Shown here: in pieces, positions 45,757-56,132 of the stretch
Position numbering within the stretch: the first letter of the stretch is position 1
How the letters are laid out: each line of letters starts with the position of its first letter
Assembly: GCA_020636375.1 (NCBI GenBank)
Contig: JACJXZ010000022.1
Location: forward strand, 103,825-167,824
Reading direction: 5' to 3'
Length of the DNA stretch: 64,000 nt
From: Lewinellaceae bacterium
GTDB lineage: Bacteria; Bacteroidota; Bacteroidia; Chitinophagales; Saprospiraceae
The notes under the pieces: model-generated
Seen by the model: only the letters and a program-made list of their open reading frames with translations
What the model was told of the DNA's origin: nothing
Database searches by the model: none
Position numbers and translations under genes: made by a program

Positions 45757-45787
45757 TTGCAAAAATCGACCGGTCGGTTTATTTTTG
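45757..45787 (+). promoter_or_regulatory. promoter with overlapping TetR-type operator
   Basis: A TTG (45757-45759), about 20 bases of spacing and TATTTTTG (45780-45787) fit the Bacteroidota -33/-7 promoter. Between and touching the -7 is a palindrome, AATCGACCGGTCGGTT (45764-45779, one mismatch), a typical TetR-family operator. Repressor binding there would block its own gene. Confidence 0.65.
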
Positions 45788-45809
45788 GATTTCAAATGAC
45801 CGCGAAACT

Positions 45810-46399
45810 ATGGCAAAAGCAGAAAAAACCAGGCAGTATATTGTCGAAAAAGCCGCTTCATTGTTCAATTCAAAGGGTTTTGCCGGCACTTCGATGGACG
45901 ACATCGTCAAAGCGACCGGCTTGTCTAAGGGCGGCGTATATGGCAACTTCAGCAGCAAGGAGGCTATTGCGCTGTCAGCCTTTGAGCATGCGGTGCAGCG
46001 GGTGTCCCGGAAGTGCGGCAACGCACCCGGGGCATCAGTACTATACCTCGACAAGCTACGGGCGGTGGTGTATTTCTATAAGGAGCGCATCCTGGACCCG
46101 CCCATCGAAGGGGCTGCCCGATCCAGAATACGGCGATCGACGCCGACGACAGCAACCCGGCCTGCGCAGCCGCGTCATCGCCGCCCTGGACGATTGGCAG
46201 CAACGAATCGTCTACACCCTGGAAAAGGGAAAGGAGCGGGGAGAAGTGCTGCCCTCCGCCGACAGCCGGGCCTTCGCCGTCCGGTTCATCGGCACCCTGG
46301 AAGGCGGTATCATGCTGGTAGCTCTACAAGGACGTGCGCTACTTCGACGCCATGGCTGAACAGTTGCTGGATATGATCGAAGGGCTGCGGGCAGGGTAG
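45810..46399 (+). pseudogene. TetR/AcrR family regulator, frameshifted (possibly sequence error)
   Basis: From the ATG at 45810 the N-terminal DNA-binding domain is intact: KTRQYIVEKAASLFNSKGFA, GTSMDDIVKATGLSKGGVYG, NFSSKEAIALSAFEHAV. The ligand-binding part breaks frame near 46015, 46115 (a G lost in GGGGG), 46163 (a C lost in CCC) and 46320, then reads SRVIAALDDWQQRIVYTLEK, ADSRAFAVRFIGTLEGGIML and DVRYFDAMAEQLLDMIEGLR. About 195 residues when corrected. It lies just downstream of its likely operator and upstream of an alpha/beta hydrolase it may control. Confidence 0.8.
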
Positions 46400-46495
46400 G
46401 GGATGGGGAGAGGGAGAGAGGGAGATGGGGAGATGGGGAGATGGGGAGAGGGGAGAGAGGGAGATGGGGAGATGGGGAGATGGGGAGAGAGGGTT
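46400..46495. repeat. GGGGAGAT octamer tandem repeats
   Basis: GGGGAGAT and GGGAGAGA units repeat about eleven times between tetR and the hydrolase gene. Such a tract can change copy number. Confidence 0.75.
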
Positions 46496-46529
46496 TGTGG
46501 CTTGCCTTCAAAATTTCATTAAAGAAAAG

Positions 46530-47518
46530 ATGGAAAAAACCAAAAGATTGAATACCTGGAATCCGGCTGGGAAGACAGCCCGGAGGCGCCGCCACCTACC
46601 CGCCGGTGCTGAAGCTGGTCCGCTTGCTTTTTGGGTCGCTGGGTTATGTTTTCCCAAAACTTGCAGGGCGGGTAGCGTACCGCCTGTTTTCCACGCCGCG
46701 CGTCCGCGCCCGGCACCGGGCGTCCGACCCCGTGCTGGAGAGCGCCCGCCTGTTTGAATTCCTTTATGGGAAGCAAATCCTGAAAGGCTACGAGTGGGGA
46801 GAGCGGGCGCGCGCACCGTCCTGCTGGTCCACGGCTGGGAATCGAGAGGCACCGCCCTGCGGTCCTTCGTGCCGGTACCTTGCTGGAACGGGGCTTCCGG
46901 GTCGTACTGACCTTCGACGGTACCGGCCACTACCATTCCGGGGGGAAGCGCACCAACCTGCTCCATTTCGGCGGCGCCGTCCGCGCTGTCTTCAACCAGG
47001 TCGGCGGCGCCTACGGCGTCATCACCCATTCTTTCGGCGGGGCATCCACCGTTTTGCCCTCTCCAACCTGGATACCCGCCTCCAGGTCGAAAAGCTGGTG
47101 CTCATCGGAGCGCCCAGCCACATGGGTAAAGTGCTCAACGATGCGACCCACACCCTCAACCTCCCGTACCCCGGCAGCGCGCCAGTTTTTCCGGTACCTC
47201 GAAAAAAAAGTGAAATTTCCCGTCCGTCTGGTAATGTCAGCGCCGCTTCCGGGCGCTTCCGGGTGAAACAGGCCTCATCGTGCGCGATAAACAAGACGCC
47301 GTCGTCCCTTTCTCCGAAGCCCTGGCGACTTTCGAAGCCTGGGACAACGCCCGCCTGCTGGTACTCTGCGACGGCTACGGCTACCACTACCGCCTGATGA
47401 AAACCCGGATGTGGTGCGGAAGGTGGCGGAGTTTATAGGGGAGGGTGTGAGTGGTATATTGCTATGCGAACCCAGGGGGAGTTTCGCAATTCGTAATTCG
47501 CCGTTCGCAAGTCACTGA
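46530..47518 (+). pseudogene. alpha/beta hydrolase, frameshifted (possibly sequence error)
   Basis: Corrected frames give LKLVRLLFGSLGYVFPKLAG, LLVHGWESRGTALRSFVPV, RGFRVVLTFDGTGHYHSGGK, the nucleophile elbow ITHSFGGA, VEKLVLIGAPSHMG and a catalytic-type DKQDAVVPFSEA (Asp) and GYHYRLM (His). This is a serine hydrolase of the alpha/beta fold, about 300 residues. Breaks are near 46590, 46812, the GGTACC at 46874-46879, near 47040, 47190 and 47395. Substrate unknown. Located 130 bases after tetR, a common repressor-target pairing. Confidence 0.7.
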
Positions 47519-47542
47519 AAACCAGTAGGGTTTTTAAAAGGC

Positions 47543-47645
47543 GGCTACCTGTCTGATGTTGGTAAGCAGAAAAAGGGGAAAGCCGAGCGGAGTCGAGGCC
47601 GAGCGTGTGCGGAAGGCATGGAGTACCAATATTAGACAGGTAGCC
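47543..47645. mobile_element. 103-bp MITE with 8-bp target duplication (copy 1)
   Basis: GGCTACCTGTC...GACAGGTAGCC ends are flanked by direct repeats TAAAAGGC (47535-47542 and 47646-47653). The core GAAAGCCGAGCGGAGTCGAG is shared with copy 2 at 54623-54724, which lies in the opposite orientation. Confidence 0.9.
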
Positions 47646-47653
47646 TAAAAGGC

Positions 47654-48118
47654 ACAGAAAATTGAACTATCCAGGCCTGACTTTTCGGGTTCCTTGCATA
47701 CTGCTGGACATTTTTGGACACAGAGTACGCCGACCTGCCCGCCTGCCTGCCTACCTGGCAGTAATGGCAGGCAGGCTGTGCCGCATACCGACAGGCAGGC
47801 AGGGAAGACTAGAGCCATACAGAGGCTTGATTATCAACGGAAAACTTTGCGTATCTCTGTGTTGGACTCAGTGCGCTCTGTGTCCAAAACCATTTTGTCC
47901 AGTAGTGTGGGTTCCTTGCCCTCTTAAGATTACGGCGCACTAGACCAACTGCGAACCAACAACCAACAACCAACACCCCCCACCACTTTGTCAGTTCCCC
48001 GCCCAGATCGGTATATTCATTAAGTAAATTCCAAAATTTGATTAATTTTGGTCGGCTTCTTGTTAAGCAACCCGGAATCAATAGCCGCCGTATAAAACAA
48101 AACACTAAAAGGCAAAAG
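47654..48118. repeat. gene-free stretch with nested inverted repeats
   Basis: TTTTTGGACACAGAG (about 47709) pairs with CTCTGTGTCCAAAA (about 47875). Inside it are GCCTGCCTGCC and GGCAGGCAGGC arms (about 47740-47775) and another GGCAGGCAGG. At 47945-47985 there is a CCAACAA heptamer tract. The last 130 bases hold the leader of the giant surface-protein gene. Confidence 0.55.
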
Positions 48119-51100
48119 ATGAGAATACCGTTACTTTCCCTGTTTTTACTGTTCCTCGCTTCCCACCTGTCAGGTAAGTACCCGCAGAATGACGATTGTC
48201 CGGGCGCGATCGACCTCGGCGTCCTGCCGATGGACTGTTCCGGACAGATTTATAACAACGTGAATGCGGAGCCCGGCAACCTCGCTGTATTGGGCGGCGT
48301 GCCAGGTTGTTTCAACGGGAACACCGTCAACCGGGATGTGTACTTTACTTTTTCCACCAACGACACACTCGTCGACATCACCATCCTCCTCCAGGGGACG
48401 GATATACCCCAACGGTGATCACCAACCCGCAGATCGCCATCTTCCGCGGCGATTGCGGCGGGCTGGCCTTCCTGGGCGATTGCAGTTCTGCCAGCCAGGG
48501 AGACAACCAACTGCGACTTGACATACTCGGCCTGACGCCGAACACCACCTATTATCTGGTCGTAAACGACTATTCGGTATCCGCCACTCCCAATTCGGGC
48601 GACTTTACGCTCTGCGTGGAGCAGTATGTGCTTACCGTCAACATCGGCGACCAGCCGGGCTCCGCCTCCTGCTTCGGCACCCTGTATGATACCGGCGGGT
48701 AGGATGGCGATTACGCCTCCGGTAAGAACCTCACCTTCGTCATCGAACCGGATGACGTGCACCAGTGTATCGAGATCACCGTGTCCGACTTTCAACTGGA
48801 AAATTCCTTTGATTACCTCAACTTCTACGCCGGTACAATGCCAACGCCCCCCTGATCGCCAGCCTGACCGGGACCAGCAACGGACAGCCCTTCGTCATCC
48901 AGTACCAGCTCTTCGGCAGTGACGGTGGAGTTCACTTCCGACTTCTCCATCGTGGCGGTAAGCTTCGAGCTTGCCTGGTCCTGCGCAGCCCACTGGTACC
49001 TGCGACGGGACGTCTTTCGACAATCCTATCTCCATCAGCGGTACCTGCCCTTCAACCAGGACGGGTTCTCCTCCTGCGACGATGCGGTACCAACTTCTCC
49101 GGGACGCCCTGCAGCAACGCCCCTTTCCTGAATGGTACGGAAGTGGTCTTCGCCTACGAATCGGTAAGCGGCTTCTGCGCCAACGTGTCAGTACCGGCGC
49201 CTCCTCGGGCACGGGCATTGCCGTGCTGAACGGTCCACCAAACGCTCCGGGTACCTTGTGCCTGGTACCCAGTTCCAGCGGCACCGTGAACTCCGTCGAT
49301 TTCCAGGATCCGGGAACTTACTACATCATCGTGGTAAACGGTCAGGGTTGTACTGATTTCGCCCTGTCCATCACCGAAGCGTCCTGCAGCCTGAACCCCT
49401 CCCTGCTGGGATCCTCTGCAACCCGCTCAACGGGTGCGTCAACCCCAACGGACTGCCCTCCACCTTCGTCTTTAACCAGGGCTTCGAAGATATCGAGTTC
49501 ACCCTCGGCGTTAACAACGGCTGCTGGGGCGGCACCGGTATGTTCCAGCCCAACTACTACTGGTTTACCATCGAAGCGCAGGTAGACGCAGGTAGTTCGG
49601 CTTCATCGTGCAGGCCGACCGACCCGGTAAAGGTATCGGATATCGACTTCAACGTCTGGGGGTATTTCACCCGCCAGCAAGCCTGCGAAGACCCGCTCTC
49701 GGTCAAAGACTTCATCGAGAACAACCAACCCATCCGCTCTTCCTGGGACGACGGGGCGCAGCCCACCGGGCTGGCCTTTTTAACGCCAACGGAGCGCCGG
49801 TTACCGACGAATATGATTGTGATCCGGCGCCCGGCGCCAACGGCGACGACTTCGCCTCCGTCATCATGCCAGGAAGGGGAAATCTATGTGGTGTTGCTCA
49901 ACGACTGGCAAAACAACATCGCCAGCGGCGCCATGTCGGTGGACTGGTCGCCCTCCGACACCACGGTCATCGGCGTGCTGTCCACCGCCCTTATCCAGAT
50001 GGATACGGCTATCTGCGCCGGCGAATCCGTCCAGCTGATGGTGGACGCCCCGGCGGAAGACGTCACCTGGATCAGCGACACGGCGACCCTGTCCTGTGTC
50101 AATTGTTCCGACCCCATTGCTACGCCGACGGAGACGACCGTTTACACGGCTATCGTCGATGCGGTTTGTTACGTCGATACCGTGCAGGTCACCGTCCAGG
50201 TTTACGAGGTGGACGCCGGGCCGGACCTGACGATTTGCCTCAACGAAGACATACAGCTCAACGCCGGCAGCGATCTCCTGTTCGCCGAGTTTGAATGGAC
50301 AGCGCCCGCCGGCGTGACGCTCAGCTGCACGGATTGCCCGGACCCCATCGTCACCGCCGATGCGCCCGGCCGTATGTCATCTCCGTAACCCTGACCGGCG
50401 TCGGCTGCACCCTGGGCGACCAGATGACCCTCACCGTCCGACCCCGAGGAGGCCGCCGTTTATACCATCAGCGACGACCTGCAGATTTGCATCGGCGAAA
50501 CAGTCGACATCGGCGGAGATGAAGTCATGGGCAATACCTACGCCTGGACGTCCGTGCCGCCCGACCCCGGTATGGATATGTCGGCATCCAACCCGTCGGT
50601 ATCTCCGGATGCGACGACGGTGTACTACCTGGAAGTCCTCGGCCGAACTGCCCCATTCCTTCGCTCGACAGCGTGCGGGTGGAAGTTTTCCTGCCGCCCA
50701 CTCTCAATATCCGGGGCGATACGTCCGTCTGCCAGGGCGATTCGGTCATCATGGGCAATACCCTGATCGAACCCGGCGTACTTATTCCTGGTACCGGGTA
50801 GCCGCTTACCATCGGCGACCCCACCGACCCCAACTCGGTACCGTCCTGCCGCAAACCAGCGGAACCTACACGCTGACGGTACCGACCGCGGCGCCTGCGA
50901 AGTGACGGCGTCTTTTGAAGTGGAAGTCACTCCTATCGCCATAGAAATACGGGACACCAATATGGTCGCCCTGCCGGATACGGTGCGCATCTGCCGCGGA
51001 GAGCAAGTGGTGCTGAGTTCAAGCATCACGCCGGCGGACAGCATCCCGTTGTGGACCTCCACAGAGCCGGGTTTTGATACCCTGTTGGCGGTAAAGGCCT

Positions 51101-53769
51101 TACGGTAAGCCCCAATCGGTGGCTACCTATTACGCGGAGGTCGGTACCTGGACAACGGTTGCTTTCGGATCGACTCGGTAGTCGTGCTGGTCGATTCGTT
51201 GCCCGCGAATAATGTGCCGTTCGTGCCGGTGGATACCACTGTCTGCGAGGGGGCGCCGGTAACGCTGATACCGCCTTCTGCCGCTTCCTTGTACGAGCCG
51301 TCGGACTTCCCGGAGATCGAATTCCTGTGGACGCCGGCGGATGGTACCTGGATACGCCCGACACCCTCGCTTTTCTGGTGGTTACCGCCCAGTCGGAAGG
51401 CACCTATGTCTACCAGCGGGTAGCCCGCAGCGGCGTTTGTTCGGATACCGCCACGTTCACCCTTAATGTCAACCCAACTCCCGAGATAACCATTATCCCC
51501 GGCGATACCAGCATCTGCATCGGCGGCGGGCCGGTGCAGCTCAACGCCACCGTCAGCGAGGAAGTCACCGAGTTTGAGTGGATTTCCGGCCAGGAGTCCC
51601 TGAGCTGCGATGATTGCCTCAATCCGCTGGCCAACCCGGCAGGCACCACGACTTATACCCTGGAAGCCAAGGTCGAGGACTGCCCGGCACATACCAGCGC
51701 CCGGGTGGAGGTGCTGTACCGCCGAATTTCCTGCTGAACACAGAAACCACGATCTGTGAAGGCGGAAGCATCCAGCTCAACTTCGCTTTCGACGCCAACG
51801 CCACCTACACCTGGACAGCTACCGACCCGGATTTCGGACAGTAATTGGCGCGGAGCTGGTTGTAACGCCCGATGAAACGACTACCTATTTCCTCGTTGCC
51901 GACAACGGGGTTTGCGAACCCGTTCTGGTAAACATCACGATCACTGTCCTCTCGGCGCCCATCCTGAGCGCCCAGGCTTCGGCAGACAGCATCTGCCGCG
52001 GCGATCAGGTGACCCTCACCGCCCAGGTGGAGAACTACCAGCCCGGCGACCAGTTCTTCTGGGAGGACAGCAACGGCAACAACGTAGGCGAAGTACCAAG
52101 CGTCACCGTTTCGGTCAACAACAGCACAACTTTCACCGTGAAGTATGTCAGCACCATCGGCTGCGACGCCGTGGAAGTACCACGGTAGACGTGGCGGTGC
52201 TGCCGGACCCGGTTGCCGATCCCATCGGGAACACTACCATCTGCTTTGGCGACTTCATCATCCTGAATAACGAATCCGACACTGCGACGACGACTTATAC
52301 CTGGACGTCGACGGACCAACTTTACAGACCTTTCAAATCCGGAGCCGGAAGTCAGCCCGGAACAAACAGCCACCTATACCCTGGTACTTCCAATGGCGTT
52401 TGCCCGGATGTCACGGCGGAGATCACCATCGACGTGATCCCTGTCCCCGTGCTGTCCGCCGGAATCTCTCCCGAGGTGGTTTGTGCGGGCGAAACTGTAA
52501 CGCTGACTGCCGACGTGCCCGGCTCGAGGGAAGGCGACACCTTCACCTGGGTGGATGGCAACGGCGTGGAAGCAGGAAGCGGTAAACAACTGACGATTAC
52601 CCCACCGCCAGCACGGATTACACCGTTACCTACATCAGTAGTTTCGGCTGTGGGACGTTAACCGAGACGGTGAGCGTGGAAGTACGGTACGCCGGTTGCC
52701 AGCCCCATTGCCGATACCGTCATTTGCCTGGGGCAATCCGTTATCCTGAATACGGAATCCGATACGCTGACTACGATTTATACCTGGACGTCGACAGACC
52801 CCAACTTCACGGATTTCTCGAATTCGGAACCGGAAGTCAGCCCGGAGCAAACAGCGACGTATTCCCTGACCGCCTCCACGGGTGCCTGCCCCGATATCGT
52901 GGCGGAGATCACCGTCGAAGTGATCGGTACGGTGACACTGTCCATCGATGCTTCCGATGAGGTGATCTGCCCGGGTAGGAGGTCACCCTGACGGCAGTAA
53001 CCGACGGCGGGACCGCTGACGACAGCTTCTTCTGGGAAGGCAGCGACGGCGCCACCTTTGAAGGCAACCCCATCACCGTCAACCCGCTGGTGCTGACCGA
53101 GTACACCCTGACCTACCAGGATGCTGCCGGCTGCCAGACCCTGACGGAATCCGTCACTGTTGATGTGGAAGCCGACATCGGGCTGGAAGGCATCAGCATC
53201 GAACCGGATTCTGCCGGCGTCCTGTACATTGGCGACCAGGTCGTCCTGACGGCAAATTACGACCAGGGCTTTCCCGGTAAGCTGGTTTACTTTACCTGGA
53301 CGCGGAACGACTCCCCTTGTCGTTTCCGGTAGGACTTCGATTTCATCAGCGAAACCCTGCTGATGGAAGGAGAGATCATCTATAAATTGATAGTCGAAAC
53401 GGATAATGGTTGCCGGGACAGCGCCAGCGCCCCGGTCACTGTTGAAGTGCCGGACGTGGCGGTGCCCAATGCCTTTACTCCCAAACGGGGACGGCACGAA
53501 CGACTTCTTCAACTTCGTCGCCGAAGGCGGCGAGGGGCTATCACCCTTACCGAATTCAAGGTGTTCAACCGCTGGGGGCAGCTGATCTATGATAATGAAA
53601 ACCCCGGGTTAGGCTGGGATGGCACCTTCAACGGCAATCCCCAACCCTCGGAAGTATACTTTTATATGATCTCGGTCAGCCTGGTAACGGCGAGGCCCAC
53701 CCCGGATTCGCCGTTCCGGGGGATGTGACGTTGCTGCGGTGCTGCGGTTGCCGTAGGCGGGATCGTTAG
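48119..53769 (+). pseudogene. giant surface protein with CHU_C gliding-motility C-terminus, many frameshifts (possibly sequence errors)
   Basis: The protein would be about 1,870 residues from the ATG at 48119, with signal peptide RIPLLSLFLLFLASHLSGK. Corrected frames show a CUB-like unit (LYDTGG.DGDYASGKNLTFVI), then at least six repeated PKD/Ig-like units, each with a (T/V)ICEG-like start and TYTWTSTDP-like strands. It ends in the CHU_C domain: VPNAFTP.GDGTNDFFNF, FKVFNRWGQLIYDNENP and GWDGTFNGNPQPSEVYFYMI. CHU_C domains mark T9SS-exported adhesins. I count more than 20 frame breaks, at least ten at GTAC sites. Adhesin function is inferred. Confidence 0.75.
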
Positions 53770-53779
53770 GGTGGCTGGT

Positions 53780-53871
53780 AATAAGTTATGAATAGTTGGT
53801 TGCTTCTTTTGGTGCCGGTTGGCGTAGCCGCCATAGCGCCAAAAGAAGCAGCCAAGTGTTATAAGTTATTC
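53780..53871. repeat. palindromic element after the giant surface-protein gene
   Basis: AATAAGTTAT.GAATAGTTGG...GCTTCTTTTGG pairs with CCAAAAGAAGC...CAAGTGTTATAAGTTATT; the loop reads GGCGTAGCCGCCATAGCG, like the core of the 158-bp MITE family. It may be a shorter relative and also act as terminator. Confidence 0.6.
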
Positions 53872-53885
53872 TTTAAACAACCCTC

Positions 53886-54303
53886 ATGCCTGTTCTCTTT
53901 AAGGCTCATCTTTTTCTCACGCTGTACATGACGGGGCTGATCTGGTTCGTGCAGGTAGTCCACTATCCATTGATGGGCAGGGTAGGGGAAGGTTTTTTGT
54001 AGCCTACGAGCGGGCTTTATACCCGCCTGACGTCGTGGGTGACGGCACCGCCGATGTTGTTGGAGCTGGTACCACCGGGCGCGGCCTGCTGTACTTCGAT
54101 CCGGTTTCGGGTCTTGCTGCGGGCCAACCTGGTAAGGCATCCTGATGCTTTGGGCGTCCACCTTTTTCATTCAGGTGCCTCTGCACGGCAGCCTGAGCCG
54201 TGCCTTCAGCCCTGCCGCCCACCGGAAGCTGGTGCTGTCCAACTGGCTCCGGACGGCTTTGTGGACGGGTAGAGGGGGTTGTTGTTGCTGGGTTGGGGGG
54301 TGA
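53886..54303 (+). pseudogene. small multi-span membrane protein, frameshifted (possibly sequence error)
   Basis: From the ATG at 53886 the frames join to LFKAHLFLTLYMTGLIWFVQ, VVHYPLMGRVGEGFFVAYE, LTSWVTAPPMLLELVTTGR, ILMLWASTFFIQVPLHGSL and AHRKLVLSNWLRTALWTGR. Four hydrophobic helices are predicted, resembling uncharacterised DUF4149-like membrane proteins. Frame breaks occur near 53998, at the GGTACC 54068-54073 and near 54138. Function unknown; about 140 residues. Confidence 0.55.
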
Positions 54304-54317
54304 AGCCCGCAGGTATA

Positions 54318-54412
54318 CTGGAGTTGTTTGTTGCCGGTTGTTTGTTGTTTGTTCGCGGCTACAGCGTTCCCGGTAAGGCGACAAACCACCGGCAACAAAC
54401 AACAAACCCTTT
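54318..54412. repeat. TTGTTTG/CAACAAA heptamer tracts in inverted order
   Basis: TTGTTTG and TTGCCGG units (54325-54357) are mirrored by CCGGCAACAAACAACAAACC (54390-54409), just past the xseB stop, so the tracts can form a hairpin. Confidence 0.65.
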
Positions 54413-54415
54413 GCC

Positions 54416-54595
54416 TCACTCCAGCAGCCCCTTCAGGCTCTCCTCCGTCGTGCGCAGTTTTTCCCGGCAGTAGGCGATCAGTTCCGCTGCCCGTTTCACC
54501 TTGTCCGACAGCTCGTCTACGCTCACGGCGTCCTCCTGGAGTTGGGCGACGATCTGCTGGAGTTCCTGCATGGCTTCTTCGTAGGTTAGTTTCAT
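54416..54595 (-). CDS. xseB: exodeoxyribonuclease VII small subunit
   Basis: A 59-residue protein starting at the ATG at 54595; the upstream open frame overlaps a MITE and is not coding. LTYEEAMQELQQIVAQLQED and VSVDELSDKVKRAAELIAYC are the typical two-helix XseB pattern. With XseA it degrades single-stranded DNA from both ends. It lies downstream of xseA on the same strand, but 216 bases away because a 102-bp MITE sits between them. Confidence 0.88.
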   Translation of the reverse strand: MKLTYEEAMQELQQIVAQLQEDAVSVDELSDKVKRAAELIAYCREKLRTTEESLKGLLE

Positions 54596-54622
54596 AGAAT
54601 TGGGTTGCTGTTTGAAAATAAG

Positions 54623-54724
54623 GGCTACCCGTCTAAGGTTGGACACTCGATGCCTTCGGCACACGCTTGGCCTCGACTCCGCTCGGCTTTCCCCTTTCTG
54701 CTGTCCAACCTTAGGCGGGTAGCC
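54623..54724. mobile_element. 102-bp MITE with 8-bp target duplication (copy 2), between xseA and xseB
   Basis: GGCTACCCGTCTAAGGTTGG and its inverted counterpart (GGCTACCCGCCTAAGGTTGG on the other strand) bound the element. Direct repeats AAAATAAG flank it (54615-54622, 54725-54732). The core CTCGACTCCGCTCGGCTTTC is the complement of copy 1's core. Confidence 0.92.
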
Positions 54725-54811
54725 AAAATAAGCATTTCAACACATCGTGGTTTTTCAGTTTTGGCACCGCAGCCTCCAGGCGGTTAGGTGACGCACGTCA
54801 AAAACGGCAGG

Positions 54812-56038
54812 TCACTCCACCACGGAATCCACCTCTCCATCCTCGAACCGCGTGGTAATCCGGTTTCCGTCCCGGAGTTCCTGGGCCGAGCGCACGGTTT
54901 TCCCATCCTTAAGGGTGATGCTGAACCCCCGTTTCAGCGTCGCTTCGGGGCTGAGCAGGCGGTTGAGCTGTTCGAGCTGTTCCAGCCGTTGCCTTTCCTG
55001 GCGCAGGCGTTGGCGGGCCAGGCGGGGGATTTCTGCAGCTGTCCGGTTGATGGTTTCCCGTTGCTGGTTGAGCAGTTGCCTGGGGTAGTATTGCAGCGCT
55101 TGTTCAAAGCGTTCCAGCAAGAGGGTCTCCTCGCGGGCCTTGTGGCTGGCCAGCAGGCGCAGTTGCTGCCCCAACTGGTGGAGGCGCCCTTCGAACTCCA
55201 TATTGCGGTGGATGATAAAATCAGCTACGGCGGTCGGCGTCTTCAGGGCGGTGTGGGCCACTTTGTCGAGCAGCACCTCGTCCACGTCGTGGCCTATGCC
55301 GGTGAGGACGGGCAGCGTAGATTCCGCTACCGCCTTACAGAGCGGGTAATTGTCGAAGGCGGCCAGGTCGAGCCTGGCGCCCCCGCCGCGGAGGATGGCG
55401 GCGCAGTCGAAGTGGGCGCGGCGGCGTTCCACCTTTCTCAGTTGCCGGATGACTTCTTCTTCCGTTTGCCCGCCCTGCATGGCCGCCGTGAACAAGTGGC
55501 AGTCAAACTGGTAACCATAGGCGTTCTCCCGGAGCTGCTGGAGGAAATCCTGTAGCCCGGCGGCCGTTTCGGAGCTGATCACGGCGATGCGCTGCATGGC
55601 TACGGGCAGGGGGTGGCGCCGGTTCCTGCCGATGAGCTGTTCGCTCTGTAGCCGTTCCAGGATCTGGCGGCGGCGCAGTTCCAGCTGCCCCAGGGTATAG
55701 GCCGGGTCGATGTCTTCGACGATGAGCTTCAGGCCGTAGCGCTCGTGGAAATCCACCTGTACCAGAAGCAGGGCCTCGATGCCGTCCTGCAGCAGGCCGT
55801 CGAGGGTGCGGCCCAGCTTGCGGCGCAGCTTGCGCAGGCTGGACTGCCAGATGACCCCTTCTGCCTGGGCGGTGATGGCGTCGCTGCCGCTGTCCTTCTG
55901 CACCAGGCTGAGGAAGCAGTGGCCGCGGGCCTCGTTGGACTGGGCGATCTCGCAGCTCACCCATACGGGAGCAGGCAGGTTGAGGGCCAGCACCCGGCGG
56001 ATGTGCTCGTGGAGCTCGAAGAGGGTGTGTTTTTCCAA
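54812..56038 (-). CDS. xseA: exodeoxyribonuclease VII large subunit
   Basis: The protein has 408 residues from a TTG start at 56038 (LEKHTLFELHEHIRRVLALN). The frame stays open to an ATG at 56134, but that codon overlaps the ATG of the divergent ATPase gene, and the extra 32 residues look non-native, so TTG is preferred. An OB-fold N-terminus (VWVSCEIAQSNEARGHCFLS) is followed by the catalytic core with RIAVISSETAAGLQDFLQQL, AILRGGGARLDLAAFDNYPL and TGIGHDVDEVLLDKVAHTAL. The C-terminal coiled coil and final KRGFSIT-type strand are present. Length and motifs are complete. Confidence 0.9.
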   Translation of the reverse strand: MEKHTLFELHEHIRRVLALNLPAPVWVSCEIAQSNEARGHCFLSLVQKDSGSDAITAQAEGVIWQSSLRKLRRKLGRTLDGLLQDGIEALLLVQVDFHERYGLKLIVEDIDPAYTLGQLELRRRQILERLQSEQLIGRNRRHPLPVAMQRIAVISSETAAGLQDFLQQLRENAYGYQFDCHLFTAAMQGGQTEEEVIRQLRKVERRRAHFDCAAILRGGGARLDLAAFDNYPLCKAVAESTLPVLTGIGHDVDEVLLDKVAHTALKTPTAVADFIIHRNMEFEGRLHQLGQQLRLLASHKAREETLLLERFEQALQYYPRQLLNQQRETINRTAAEIPRLARQRLRQERQRLEQLEQLNRLLSPEATLKRGFSITLKDGKTVRSAQELRDGNRITTRFEDGEVDSVVE

Positions 56039-56132
56039 AGAGGGTGGTTTTGTAGCGGCAAAGGTAAGGGAGAAAAGGCCAACGCTGCATAAAAGTGGCG
56101 AGATTTGCCCGTATTTCAGTAAATTTGCTTTC

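Noticed and set aside
48119..53769. Programmed frameshifting or many small separate genes in the giant surface-protein region
   Set aside because: More than 20 shifts in both directions within recognisable repeated domains, many at GTAC, fit sequence error far better.
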